DNA of 64,000 nucleotides from Symsagittifera roscoffensis (GCF_963678635.1 NC_087063.1:7036386-7100385), one strand, 5' to 3'. Positions 11,577 through 24,431 are shown, counted from the first letter of the stretch. Translations and numbers: made by a program. The notes: a model not told the origin generated them from the letters alone.

Positions 11577-13560
11577 GGTATGAACAGTTTTTGCATAAAT
11601 AGATGACTATTATAAATAGATGAACGGTATGAATTGATGCTAGCTAATCCGTCGTATCGATTTTGTGCCATTAAATTTTTTTAAACTTGATTTTTGATTT
11701 TGTATAAAACTTATAGTTTTTCAATTTTTTTTGCCTGAAAAATTTTCCATATAGATTAGGGGGCAGTCTGGTTTGTTTTTCCAAGTTTTTTTTTAAGTTA
11801 ACGTATTACGAGATAAATTATGCTTGAACCAATTTGGCAGAGTATTTGTTCATACTTTTGACAAAAATGTGGATTATACATGCCTGGAGTGGTTTTTTTG
11901 AGCCGACTTTCCAAGAAAACGGAATATTTTTGCTTGTTGTGATTTTTCTTTATTCAATCACTTTTTGCCGACGTAATAAAATTATATTTCTCAACAAAAA
12001 AAAATTTTATACCGCCTTGAAGATATCGACTTCCTGATTTCAAATTTAAACATCCGATTATTTTTTGTAAAGTTCTAGTGGTCTGAAAAATTGCCAAATT
12101 GGCTATGTTCTGGACTAAAATATGCGCGTTTTGTTGAGTTTATTCATATTTCTGAGAGCGTAGCGCAAATTGTTAATACTTAGCGAGTGATACCGCGCAG
12201 GAAAAATCATTCCAAGCTGAATTGAGGCTAGCTAATCGGATCGGTCATATTAACTTTGCACCACTCAAAATTTCACACTTCGATATTGTCGAAAATTTAT
12301 ATGTTTTCCCAAAAACTATGTTTTTGATATTTTTCTCCAAAAACCATTCGTGAATAAAGAGACAGTGTAGTTTTTCTTTAGGGCTATTACAATGAAAACC
12401 GTTTCAAATCCAGACAATTAGACTGGAGGTATTTGAGGCTAATTGCGATTGAATTATTCACTCAGACAAACAATGACAAATCGTGAAGGTCGCTAAATCC
12501 TTTTAGCTCTACTGCACGATGACTTGCCACGAGTGGTAAACTTTCAAGATTTAGCGTTTTCCGCGCGTTTCTGGAGATTTACTGTCTTGTCTGGCTGATA
12601 TCATAGAAAGATCTCACGATGTCTCACAGAAATAAATACCCCCAAACTATTTAAATACGGGAAAACCAACCATATTGAAAATTAAGAACTAAGAAAAATT
12701 GCAATATAATTGAGTGATATCATCGATCCAATCATTAATCTTCAAAATCCACAGTGTCTGTGGATTCCAGATTATTTAACTTTAAAGGTTTTTTGAAGTT
12801 TATGTTGCAGAATTCATGTTGAGTTTCGTAACGTTTTTTCTGGCTTTTTGGGATACTGCTTTGTCAATTTTGTCGAAGCTTTGCTTTCCATATTTGTGTA
12901 AGAAAACAAGATTCATTCATAACTTCATGACCCTTTTAAAAAACTTCTCTGACTTTCACTTCACTTTCAGCCAATTGATACTCAGTTTATGAAAAACTGT
13001 ATTCGACATTGAAATATGACATTGAATTGAAAATTTTGTCAAGTAATAAATTTGAAAGCTTTTAAGTTAAAATACGTTTTGGAAAAAAAATAGTGTCTAT
13101 TTGGGTTTCATCAGAAACCGCAAGTTTTCCTTAGCTGCCCTGAACAAAAAAAACCCTCTTTCATTTCTCGCCACAATTTTCAAAATCTCTCGATCGAAAA
13201 AATGCGATATCAACTTCAGCTAAAACAAGGTCGGCTGTGTTTGCATTCAGCTATGAGCACATGTATTTCAGAATCAGGAATCTAGTTCCTATTCGGATAG
13301 GCTCGGGTCAACAAAAACCAATCTATTCTCCATTGTATTGGAGTATCATTAAGTAATATACCATTGTTTTTGATTCAAACTATCGATGCAATAAAGCTCA
13401 AACAATGTCTGATACCTAGTTAAATCAAAAATCATGAGCTATTTCAGCACAAATTCACCAAATGCTGTAACTCTGCGATAAACGCTCACTTTTTTACTAT
13501 CGTTTTATTCTAGTTTTTGTGCACTATACGATTTTTTTGCACCTGCTTTTTTTACGGTGT
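11577..13560. other. Unique spacer between CDC50 copies 2 and 3
   Basis: No convincing gene is seen. Bases ~11,900-12,400 weakly resemble ~48,850-49,300 (aacggaatattt...tgcttg and a later gcgcg / agcgtaagc-like part), suggesting an old dispersed repeat. An imperfect inverted pair around ggtcgctaaatc and gatttagcg lies near 12,490-12,560. Short open frames here lack splice context. Confidence 0.5.
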
Positions 13561-14083
13561 TCAAGATTTTGTTTGTGGTTTTAAATTTTTTGCTACCATC
13601 GATCAATTTAGTACAAAAACAATTGCCGTGATGAAACTTAATTCAGTATTTTTGCAAATAACTTGTCTGGGACAGCATTATGATTCCACCCGAAAAAGCT
13701 GAAGAAATTATTTCTGAAAATCAGGCTCGGCAAAAAATTCATATTCAGCGATTCGTTAACAAGTTTCTAGTCATGCAAAATTTTCATAAACAGTTAAGAA
13801 CAAAATAACTTCTGGATAAAAAAACTCGATTTGTGCAATTTCATAAATAATTTTGGCGGTAGTTTTATAATTTTAGATGATTATTTAAAAATATATTTTT
13901 GGAATAGTTTTTCATACCGAAAGAAACGGGGTCAAAAAAATTACTAATTTTCTTCTTGGGAAAGTCATTTCAATCAGTTTTTATATCAGCGAGGCAAATA
14001 GTTTTCCACATAATCGTTGAATATTCAATATTCTCGAAACAAAAGCTCAAAAACTTTCTTACTTCGATCAAGTTTTGTCGAGA

Positions 14084-17065
14084 ATGGTAGCCTCTAGACC
14101 TCCAAGTAGTCTTTTCCAAACCGGGCTGGCAACTCCGGATACCGACATCCAGAGCAACGCCAGTGGCGGCGCCATCCAACACCCGTCAACATCTGACAAC
14201 AACCGGAACAACAGCAGCGGTCGACCCGGGGAACATTTAATCCAGGGTTCCAAAAACCGATGGCATAAGACGAAAACTATCAGGCTGAAAAACCAGACTT
14301 TAAGCACATATCGGCCAATTTTCAATGAAAAATTAGCCTCAATTCTTTTTTTTGCGATCGCGTTGATATTCATTCCAATTGGATCTATTTGTATAAAATT
14401 CAACAAAGATATGATTGAGATTACTTTGGATTACACAGACTGTTAAGCAGACAATGGAACAAACTGCAAGAGTTTCGTGCTCGATATAAATAATCAGATG
14501 AACCTACGAATAGTTTTTGTTCCGACCATTGAAAATGGGGATGAGCTTTGTAATTGTTTGCGTTTTATTTTTTCTTCTCCTTTTTTTTCAATTTTCCACC
14601 TAAAATCAAGTTCACACTAAAAACAATCATAGGATTGGTTCGAGTAATATATAAAATTTAAACCTTTTAGTGATGATTCGAGCCGCATTTAAAAAATCAC
14701 AAAATTGTCCAAGTGTCGAGAAAAATTGATTTGAAATTTTTGATATTTAGTCTAACATCGAGCCTAACGCGATCAAGTAACGCTCGTTATATCAAAATTG
14801 GACTTAAAATGGGACCTAACTTGATTAGTTTTAAAAATCCAGAAGTTTTTTTCACCCTGGCAAAAGGCGTTGAATTTCCTTGTTTTTTTTTAGTAAACTG
14901 TGTTAAAATATTTAAATCGAGTACCTGTCACACAGTATTGGAAACTTCAGTGAACTTAAATGAGACAGAACCCACTCCCTCTTTTTCCTCCTCGAACAAA
15001 AATCATTTTTTCGATGATTAAATTTTTCATTTTGAATAAGTAGAGTTATAACTCGCAAGAAATTACAATTTCTTAAGCAAACAGCCTCAATAATAGTGTG
15101 CGTGTAGTACATTGTGTGTCTTAATACAACCATACTAAGAGGGCACTCATAGTTCAAACTGAGCTTCACAATTGCACTTCTGTTTTAGGTCTGTCGTGCG
15201 AGTGCAAAGTGAACTTCTCTATAGTTCCTTGTGGAGTGATCGCAAACCGTCTCTTCAATGACACTTACAAAGAACAGATTTTCTTTTTGTCCAGCAATCA
15301 ATTAAATTTAATGATATAACCAGTAATTTTACAAAACATTTTTTCACACTAATTTTTTTTGAACTTCTAGTGTTACGCCTGCTTAAAAAAATTCATAGAA
15401 ACACAGGTTACGGAAGCTCTGCATAACTCATTAAAATTTCGATTCCTTTTACATTTGTCATGGTTGAAAAACTGACGAAAAAAAAAGAAACAAATTGTTT
15501 TCTGAAGAAACAAATCTTAAGAAAAAAGAAAAAACAAAAAAATATATAATTTTTTTCAAATTCAGTTAGCAAGCCTCTGCTGCTATAAAACTGCTAAAAA
15601 TCTGAAGACAAAAAAATCAGGATGGATTTTGAAATATATTTTTTACATTCATAAAATTAATCGAATCATTTCTAAGATACATCTATGAATATCATATATC
15701 ACTCCAAACTATCCGTATTTTATATCTGGTACCTAATTTTGCAAGTAAAAATGCCGAAACTTTTTTTCTACCCTTTTCATGATCAGAGCAAAATAAATTA
15801 AATTAGACTTAAAGTAAAAAATCATTGGCGAGGGATGAATTGAAAAATCTTGCCGTTCAGCTGGACTGTCTAGTCGAGGGGGGACCTTCAGTTCCGGTTC
15901 CTCTCCTCAAAACCGGTATTGCGAGAAGTGAAGACAAGAATCACAAATTCAAGAACCAGACTGGCACTGGAAGTTTGGAATCGCTTTTCACAGGAATAGC
16001 TCTTTTTTTTGGAAATTCAGGATATCGTTTTATTAATGAAGGTTGTTGAATGGTTTTTGGTTTCCCTAACTTATTTCGACATCATGACCTGAAGTTCACT
16101 GGTTTATGGATGTTTCAAATGAGATCTAAGCTAATTTAAGTGAACTAAATTGAAGATAATTTTAGAGTTAAGTTATATCGACTATTAACGAATTATCGCA
16201 AACAACTACACATAATAAGGGATAATGCTGTTTGAAAAAATACAAGAAACGATGCTATTTTCCAAGAATTTACTCAAAAAACCAATTGTAACTTAATTTA
16301 AAAAAAAAACGAAACAGCCTTAGTCTTTCCATAACAGCTTACAAAAATTACACTTTTCACACTTTCAACCTCCTAGGGTTCCTTTGTAGCAAATATACAC
16401 CGCCTATCAAGTTCTTCACCACATGCTGTAGACTCTGGGAGCTTTGTGCCTCGTATCGAATTTTTCCTTTTTTCATAGGGTGTTGCGTAGTAGTTGAAGA
16501 GAAATTAATTTTGAGATTTTTTTCTATTTGAATAATTTTTCTAATGGTGTGAAAAAGAGCCGCCTTTCGCAGGAACTACGAAGCCTGCAAACTGGCACAA
16601 AAACATCTGGGAGCTAGATCCAGACAACCCAGGCAGTAACGGTCAGGTCAACGAGGACTTGATAGTCTGGATGCGAACCGCTGCATTCCCCCAATTCCGC
16701 AAACCACATCGAAGAGTGGATCACAACAACGAAGCGTTTAAAAACGAATTGCCAACTGGAGCCTACATCTTGTATGTTAACTACTCCTACCCTGTCAGTC
16801 AGTTCTAGGAAAAAAGTCAATAATTCTAACCAGTAAAACAGTGGTCGGAACTTTCGATGCGTTCCTAGGCGTGATGTATATAGTAGCTGCAGTGTTGTCA
16901 TTTTTCATGGGGATTTTTGTGGTGCTGCTTCATTTTAAGTATTCGCTGTCAAAGAGAATAATGCAAGCAAATCCGGAGCCGAAAGACCTCGGATCAAGCA
17001 TGGCGCATTTGAATGAAAAAGTGAAGAGCAGCGTAAGAGAGCTCGTTCCTCCAGACCTCAAATGA
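14084..17065 (+). pseudogene. CDC50: CDC50-like copy 3, four exons with a frameshift
   Basis: Exon equivalents are 14,084-14,441 (or to the TAA at 14,444), 15,189-15,276, 15,833-15,993 and 16,573-17,065. Copy 3 matches copy 1 almost base for base, including both GA-AG-type intron borders and the missing NFYQNHRRYV-type motif. It lacks the 239-bp insertion at the start codon. In the last exon one base is lost near 16,806, which produces an in-frame TAG just before the second membrane segment. The frame for TM2 and the C-tail is open again from 16,841. Its C-terminal tail (ELVPPDLK) probably preserves the ancestral ending that copy 1 has lost. It is likely non-functional. Confidence 0.8.
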
Positions 17066-17238
17066 CAAACTGAAAAGCAGTTTAAAAAAATACTATAAAT
17101 TGGATAGTTATTTTAAAAGAGTTGATTCAATTTTATAACTCATATTTGATACTTGGAGAATTTTTATGGTATTGAGGCACTGACAGCTTAACGGGGGGCA
17201 ATAGCAAACGCCTTCCAAAAGAACCACCCCCCCCCCCC

Positions 17239-18413
17239 GGAAAAATCATTTATGAGAAAAAAAATTGAAATCAAATAATGCGACAACCTGAGTTGAACTT
17301 ACATAGAAAATCAGCAATGAATCGGCTTCAATGCTTACTTTATATTGCTGATTCAGGCCTTGATCAGTGCCACTTCAACACTATTCAGCAGTAAGTCAGA
17401 ACTGCAAACAGCCCAAAATCAGCGACAAACCAGCGATGCACCAGCGATGAATAAGCGATAAAATTCCTTGGTGTGTAAAATACCTGTAAAATAACACTAA
17501 AAATTATTGATTTAAAGGTTATTTCATGCTGTTACAGTTCAAAAGTGTTTCAAATAAAATTACAAAAAATATATAAAACTTAATCAATAAAAAAATCTGA
17601 GCTTTAAAAGCTTTGAAGCAGTGTGACCGTGAAATTACTTTAACTCATCTAACTCATCATTAGAAAATTCAATTTCTGTCTAAAAACGTTTTTTTAATCA
17701 AGTCCAAATCGTATTAAGGATTTATATTGAGGTGTTAACACAAAAATTGAATCTATGGAAAAAAGCAGCAAAATAAAGCATCGCGACCATCGAGCTTTTA
17801 AATAATTTTCTGTAGATTTTCAGCTGTGATGTTGTGCAATGATAAGAATTTTTAATAGCTTAAAAAAGTTGTTCAAAAACTTGTAAAAACTGTATATCGT
17901 GCTTTGGGTAGGCTAGAAAAATCAACTAGTTCGACACCTACGACACCTAAAAAAATGGTCGACAAAATTTTAGACAAAATTTGAAAAATTCCTTTCAGAA
18001 AAACTCTATATACACCGCTGTCTTGATCAACGCATTTTAAAGAAGTTTGATTTAATGGGTGGATTTTAAAAAGTGCCCCTAGGATTTATTTTCTCGAGGG
18101 AGGGGGGCAATTTTCTAAAAGTATTCAAAAATTTTTTCGACTTTTTTTTGGTCAACCAAATTGATAGTCGGAGCTCTCCCAAATCAATAAAGTGAAGAGA
18201 CCCTGTTTTATTTTGGTCAAATTTGAACCGTAGGCTAATTTTTGAATAAACAGGCCAAAAAGGCTTTTCAAGGCACTTTTAAGAAAGTTTTGACCAAAAA
18301 AATGCGTTTTGTCAGCGCGCTCTCCCTTGAAAAATAGAATAGATTGGCACAGAAAACAAATTTAGAAAAATTTTCAGGGTTAGCAGACCTAATTTCATTA
18401 TTTACCTCATCGT
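17239..18413. repeat. First copy of a near-identical 2.1-kb tandem duplication
   Basis: This matches 19,346-20,520 at an offset of exactly 2,107 bp with only a handful of substitutions in about 1.17 kb. It begins immediately after the 12-C tract following CDC50 copy 3. Downstream the match becomes weaker (block B). Confidence 0.9.
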
Positions 18414-19345
18414 GCCATCATTATTCAACATTTTTTTGATTGATCATGTCTTTCGTTTGTGATTCATTTGATACTTTCTAAGTTGGCAGGGAATCTTATG
18501 ATAAAGGCAATTTTAATGTATGGGAATTTTTGGTATGATAATTTTTTGTTGGTGCATTTGCTCACAATTTTACGCTGATTCGGTTATTCCAGTAAATTGA
18601 AATCAGTTCAAGTGTTATTCAAAAACTAAATCGACTTGGATCTTCTCGTTTGAGATCTTAAGCCAAAGGATTTTTTTGTAACTTTTTTGCAATTTTATTT
18701 TATTCAAAGAATTTTAGGCAATTGTTGTTTTACTAAGTAGAATTTTTTTGAAGAATTTTAATTGAAAAATTTGAAAAAGATATTTAAAGTTGCTTTCTGA
18801 TTTGACTCTGATGGATGGAAGAACTTTTTAGCATCCAGGATTGGAATTTTTCATATAACTTCAAGAAAACCGGAGGATGCTCCTTACGGCATTGAGTGTG
18901 GTACTACTCATCCAGCCGTAATTTGGAAAAGTATTTCAAAAAACTGAACGGTATTATTGATAGAAAAGATGCTTCAAAACAAAAAATTTTTAAATTTCAT
19001 TCTCTTTGCAGCCAAAAGGTGAAATTAATGGAGCTCCCTGAACCTGCATTATTAATTTTTTCGCTTCTTGAAACTTCTCGCATAACAATGGTTATTTTTA
19101 GTTTTTTTTCTAAAAACAAATTTGCCTTATTTCGGTATCGGAATGAATCTTTGTGAAACATCGAATCCTACAAAAAGTATTAAGCACCCTTCGAAAAGCT
19201 GTAGTTTTTTGAGCTTTGTCTCAAAATAAAAATAATTGCAGGTTGCTGTAACAGTTAGTTTCAGAACCAAAAATATGATTTTGATCACCATTCGTACAAA
19301 CATAAAAAAGATAAAAATAAGAAATGTTTAATTGTATTTATTTTC

Positions 19346-20520
19346 GGAAAAAACATTTATGAGAAAAAAAATTGAAATCAAATAATGCCACAACCTGAGT
19401 TGAACTTACAGAGAAAATCAGCAATGAATCAGCATCAATGCTTACTTTATATTGCTGATTCAGGCCTTGATCAGTGCCACTTCAACACTATTCAGCAGTA
19501 AGTCAGAACTGCAAACAGCCCAAAATCAGCGACAAACCAGCGATGCACCAGCGATGAATAAGCGATAAAATTCCTTGGTGTGTAAAATACCTGTAAAATA
19601 ACACTAAAAATTATTGATTTAAAGGTTATTTCATGCTGTTACAGTTCAAAAGTGTTTCAAATAAAATTACAAAAAATATATAAAACTTAATCAATAAAAA
19701 AATCTGAGCTTTAAAAGCTTTGAAGCAGTGTGACCGTGAAATTACTTTAACTCATCTAACTCATCATTAGAAAATTCAATTTCTGTCTAAAAACGTTTTT
19801 TTAATCAAGTCCAAATCGTATTAAGGATTTATATTGAGGTGTTAACACAAAAATTGAATCTATGGAAAAAAGCAGCAAAATAAAGCATCGCGACCATCGA
19901 GCTTTTAAATAATTTTCTGTAGATTTTCAGCTGTGATGTTGTGCAATGATAAGAATTTTTAATAGCTTAAAAAAGTTGTTCAAAAACTTGTAAAAACTGT
20001 ATATCGTGCTTTGGGTAGGCTAGAAAAATCAACTAGTTCGACACCTACGACACCTAAAAAAATGGTCGACAAAATTTTAGACAAAATTTGAAAAATTCCT
20101 TTCAGAAAAACTCTATATACACCGCTGTCTTGATCAACGCATTTTAAAGAAGTTTGATTTAATGGGTGGATTTTAAAAAGTGCCCCTAGGATTTATTTTC
20201 TCGAGGGAGGGGGGCAATTTTCTAAAAGTATTCAAAAATTTTTTCGACTTTTTTTTGGTCGACCAAATTGATAGTCGGAGCTCTCCCAAATCAATAAAGT
20301 GAAGAGACCCTGTTTTATTTTGGTCAAATTTGAACCGTAGGCTAATTTTTGAATAAACAGGCCAAAAAGGCTTTTCAAGGCACTTTTAAGAAAGTTTTGA
20401 CCAAAAAAATGCGTTTTGTCAGCGCGCTCTCCCTTGAAAAATAGAATAGATTGGCACAGAAAACAAATTTAGAAAAATTTTCAGGGTTAGCAGACCTAAT
20501 TTCATTATTTACCTCATCGT
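19346..20520. repeat. Second copy of the 2.1-kb tandem duplication
   Basis: This is nearly identical to 17,239-18,413. The identity is far higher than between the other array blocks, so the duplication is recent or is an assembly artefact. No gene lies within it. Confidence 0.9.
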
Positions 20521-20604
20521 GCCATCATTACTCAACATTTTTTTTCTATCATGTCTTTCGTTTGTGATTCATTTGATACTCTGGCATGGAATCTTATGAT
20601 AAAG

Positions 20605-20979
20605 GCAATTTTAATGTATGGGAACTTTTGGTATGACAATTTTTTTGTGGGTGCATTTGCTCACCAGTTTACGCTGATTCGGTTATTCCAGTAAATTGAA
20701 ATCAGTTCAAAATTTGATCGAAAACTAAAACTGATGAGCGAATGAAAAATGTTTTGTGACGTTTTTCAGTTTTTACATGCCGTTATGCAAGGATTTTTTT
20801 TGATGTCAGGACCAAAGATACTATCTTTTGTCTCGACAGCAAAAAAACGTTGTATTCGCTCATCATTTTCAGTTTCGAACTGATTTCCATTACCGAGACT
20901 GCTCGAATCAGCGTGAAGTTGTGAGCAGAAGCACTCACAAAAAATTTACATACCAAAAATTCCCATACACCAAAATTGC
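20605..20979. mobile_element. Foldback (long inverted repeat) element, full copy
   Basis: The two halves are inverted complements over about 150 bp each: gcaattttaatgtatggga at the left end pairs with tcccatacaccaaaattgc at the right end. The pairing continues inward through ttgctcac, acgctgattcg, gaaatcagttc and gatgagcgaat. I estimate roughly 80% arm identity by eye. No coding sequence is present, as expected of a MITE or foldback element. No clear target duplication is seen. Truncated copies sit at 2,705-3,032 and 10,309-10,634. Confidence 0.75.
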
Positions 20980-21640
20980 TGTTCATTTGCTTATTTAACT
21001 TAAGTAAGGAAATGAAGAGATAGAAAAGAATTTGTTTAAATCTTTGTTTGAACTAATTATTTGTTGAAATATTTCAATCACATAATTTTTTCAACTTAAT
21101 TTAACTTTTAGCTACTGTCTATTGTGTCCTGATTTAAAACCGTTTGATTAGTTTTTGTTAGTCGCCTCGTTGCACTCTTCCAGAGAACGCCCGAATCAAT
21201 ACTATGAGTTTTATTCGAAAATGCGGTGACCAGCAGGTTAAATACAGAGCAATTGCCTTTTTTTAACAAAAAGCTAGATTGGTGAAAAGGGCGTGTGAGC
21301 TCTTTCTGTGTTGCGATTAGCAAAAAAAACATCAAAATTGAGAAACAAAAAATTCATAAAAAAACGGCAATTGTTAAAATTTGTTGTGATTGATGGGAAA
21401 ACCTTTTCAACTTCATTAGCACTCTAGTTTATTTCAATGTTTCGTTTTCAAATGGATAGTTAACCGAATAGCAAAGTCATTTATGCCGTTTTTTTTTTTC
21501 AACACACGTTTTTTGACATCGTTTTTTTTTCTTTTTTTTTAAATTATGCTTTGATTGATTACTTGTTCAAACTTAATTTTCAATTTTGCATTTTTTATGT
21601 TTTTTTATAGCTTCTTATGTCGTGCTCGATTTGGATCTTC
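20980..21640. other. AT-rich stretch without recognisable features
   Basis: I see no gene, repeat family member or RNA gene here. A short minus-strand open frame (21,108-21,335) has no splice sites or recognisable domain. Confidence 0.5.
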
Positions 21641-21867
21641 TCGTTTGAGATCTTAAGCCAAGGGATTTTTTTAAAACTTTTTTGCAATTTTATTTTATTC
21701 AAAGAACTTTAGGCAAGTGTTGTTTTACTAAGTGAAATTTTTTAAAAGAATTTTACTTAAAAAATTTGAAAAAGATATTTAAAGTTGCTTTCTGATTTGA
21801 CTCTGATGGATGGAAGAACTTTTTAGCATCCAAGATTGGAACTTTTCATATGACTTCACCCCAAAAT

Positions 21868-24056
21868 CAGCGAACACCCCAAAATCAGTGACGAACCAGC
21901 GATGCACCAGCGATGAATAAGCGATAAAATTCCTCGGTGTGTGAAATACCTGTAGAAGAACACTAAAAATTATTGATTTAAAGGTTACTTCATGCTGTTA
22001 CAGTTCAAAAGCGTTTAAAATAAAATTACAAAAAAATATAAAACTTAATTAATAAAAAAATCTGAGCTTTAAAATCTTTGAAGCATTGTGACCATGAAAT
22101 TACTTTAACTCATCTAACTCATCATTAGAAAATTCAATTTCTGTCTAAAAATATTTTTGTAATCAAGTCCAAAACAAATTAGGGCTTCATATTGAGGTGT
22201 TAACACAACAATTTAATCTATGGAAAAAAGCAACAAAATAAAGCATCGCGACCATCGAGCTTTTAAATATATTTCAGTAGATTTTCAGCTGTGATGTTGT
22301 GCATTGATAAGAATTTTTTTATAGCTATTTACCCTATTAGGAGCTCAAATTGAAACTCCCAAACCATCTTACTACAATAAACAGATTAACTTACGCACTT
22401 TTTTTTTGAAAATTGTTTTTTCTGCTTTTTTTGGTGGCTTTAAAATTGTTTAAGGTTATGATTTTCAAGATTTGTCACAACAAAAAAGGGTTTTTTAAAA
22501 TTTGAGTTCAGATTATTCAAGTTTTCATTTCACAACAATTATCTCAGAAAAGTTTGTAACGGAACTAATCAATTTTCTGTGAGATCAGAATTAAAGCTTT
22601 TCTAAACATTAAATGCAAAAAAATTACTCTTATTATCCATATTAAACTCATAATAAGCCTCTATCTAGTTTATAGGTTTATGTTGCGTACGGGCAGCGAA
22701 ACCTTTTTTGATATTAAAAAGAATAACAAAATTAGTAGTTCAAAACATATGCCAAACATTGCTGATCTATCGCTGATTCATTGCTGTTTTGCTGATTCAG
22801 CGTTCATTATAATTGTACTTTTCAGGGCTAAGTCATTGCTAAAATTTTGCTCACTTATAGTTGAAACGTTAAAAAACGAAATAACAACGAATCATAATTG
22901 ACAGTCGAAGTTCAACCAGAGCATACCATTATGAGAATTTTGTGTTCCTACTTTTCTGAATATGAGATTGCTCTCATTGAAAAGTGTGCGCCAATGAGAT
23001 GAACTTATCAGCCAAATCGACAAGTAGAAGAGAAACATTTGGATTTTCAAAAAGTTTTTTATGTCTTAATAGTCCGCAAAATGTTTCAAAAAGAAATTTT
23101 TTCGAAATGAGAGCTCAATTTTGGAAGTTTCTCGAAAACTTTATACCAAAAAAAAATATCCTAGCTTTAACGCCTGGAAACTTTCGGCAAAAACTAATTT
23201 ACTATTTTGAAATATATCGTTGTTATGTTTGTCATTTTATATACGACCAAAATTACGAGCCTGATTTTATAAACGGAACAAAACAGTTATCCACTGAAAA
23301 TTGTTTGAAATTGTGCGCATTTGAGAAGCAGTTTGTAAAAAAAAACACTTAAATAAAGTTAGATTAATTTGTTTTATTTTGCTTCTCTCATTGATGGATG
23401 GTTTTAGAATAAAAAAAATTTTCTCACCAGCTGTTTTCTCGAATTTTGTGTCTGTTATGTCCCTGGATTCCAGAGACAAAACTTTAAAACATGCTCCAAA
23501 ATGTAAGTGAGTTCCATTTTAAAAATTTCCTTGGATTCGACGTAATAATACCTCTAAAGTATATTTTGTCGACACAGAAAAAGTAAGCAGATTCAGCAAA
23601 TGTAAGTGGATTCTGCAAGTTTATGCAGATTCCGCTTTCAATTTGCGGATTCCACGTACAGTTGCGGATTCCAGAACAACTTAGGTTTACTTAAAACATA
23701 ATTTTTTTTGTTTAAGGATTCCACAAACGGTTCCGGGTTCCGCAAACTTTGTTGCGGATTCCACTATTTTTGTTGCGCTTTCCGCAAAGTTGCCTCTCTT
23801 TGGAACGAGTTTGAGCAATACAGTGTTTTAGATATTTGTCCCTGGAATCCAAAACAGCAAAGGAGATCAAAGAAAAATAGCAACAATGCGTATTACGCGG
23901 GAAATCTTTTTTTGGCATGTTGTGGGATCCGCTTACAAATCACAAAGTCTATAGTTTGGCCTCGTAATGATTGAAAAAATTTCTTCTTCCAATTATCATT
24001 AAAAAAACTATTATTGTTGCTTTGATGATCAGGGAAGTGTAAAAACAGAAAATTTT
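21868..24056. repeat. Diverged segmental duplication, copy 1
   Basis: This matches 27,775-30,190 in order. It starts with the block-C-like cagcga / accagcgatg region, then an AT-rich core. Next is an inverted set of gctgatt motifs (22,750-22,870) and a stretch ending ...cagtcgaagttcaacc, then a degenerate gcggattcc repeat. The left and right motif clusters are inverted relative to each other (cagcga versus tcgctg), suggesting a TIR-type element with subterminal repeats. The copies differ substantially and by indels. The 122-aa open frame at 22,984-23,352 is interrupted by stops in the other copy, so I do not call it a gene. Confidence 0.65.
23590..23800. repeat. Degenerate short tandem repeat around gcggattcc
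   Basis: The motif gcggattcca or a close variant recurs roughly every 20-30 bp with variable spacing. It is also present in the duplicate at about 29,735-29,950, so it predates the segmental duplication. Confidence 0.6.
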
Positions 24057-24256
24057 NNNNNNNNNNNNNNNNNNNNNNNNNNNNNNNNNNNNNNNNNNNN
24101 NNNNNNNNNNNNNNNNNNNNNNNNNNNNNNNNNNNNNNNNNNNNNNNNNNNNNNNNNNNNNNNNNNNNNNNNNNNNNNNNNNNNNNNNNNNNNNNNNNNN
24201 NNNNNNNNNNNNNNNNNNNNNNNNNNNNNNNNNNNNNNNNNNNNNNNNNNNNNNNN
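24057..24256. other. Assembly gap of 200 N
   Basis: This is a run of exactly 200 N, a typical placeholder for a gap of unknown size. It lies just upstream of the fibrinogen-related exon, so missing exons of that gene could be in the gap. Confidence 0.99.
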
Positions 24257-24290
24257 TTTTGTTCTTGACATTCAAAAATATAACAAAAAC

Positions 24291-24431
24291 ATGAGTTCTG
24301 CAGATAAAGGCCAATCAGAATTGTCAGGGTATCGCCAGCTGGTACAAGCGATCTTAATTTGCTGTCTTTCAACGAAAATCATCTGTGCATTTTCGGGTGA
24401 AAAAATTTCAAGCGTAATTCGAAAAGGATAA
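24291..24431 (+). CDS. Possible N-terminal exon with a hydrophobic segment
   Basis: A 46-codon frame starts at ATG. After about 17 polar residues it has a hydrophobic stretch (LVQAILICCL...IICAF) that could act as a signal anchor, as expected at the start of a secreted or membrane lectin-like protein. A GTAATT donor follows codon 41 (24,414). Its phase (0) does not match the following fibrinogen-related exon, which needs one leftover base, so direct joining is not supported. It may be a chance frame or the first exon of a neighbouring gene. Confidence 0.25.
   Translation: MSSADKGQSELSGYRQLVQAILICCLSTKIICAFSGEKISSVIRKG

Larger units (their letters stand above)
1..20540. repeat. Composite tandem array of duplicated blocks
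   Basis: The same blocks recur in the same order. Block A, a MITE-derived piece opening with cattttaaagaag, occurs near 1, 1,761, 7,266, 9,836, 18,033 and 20,140. Block B, containing ttgattgatcatgtctttcg, follows each A and is doubled at about 2,140/2,618 and 7,650/8,126. Block C, rich in cagcga and gctgattc motifs, lies near 1,370, 9,105, 17,280 and 19,385. Block D leads into the CDC50-like gene at about 2,830, 10,420 and 13,560. Copies differ by a few percent and by indels. Apart from the CDC50-like exons I see no coding sequence here. The long open frames on the minus strand over blocks A and D are not conserved between copies. Confidence 0.85.

Noticed and set aside
22984-23352. 122-aa open frame in the segmental duplication
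   Set aside because: The collinear region at 29,037-29,400 has several stops and the predicted product has no recognisable domain. Probably chance in a repeat.
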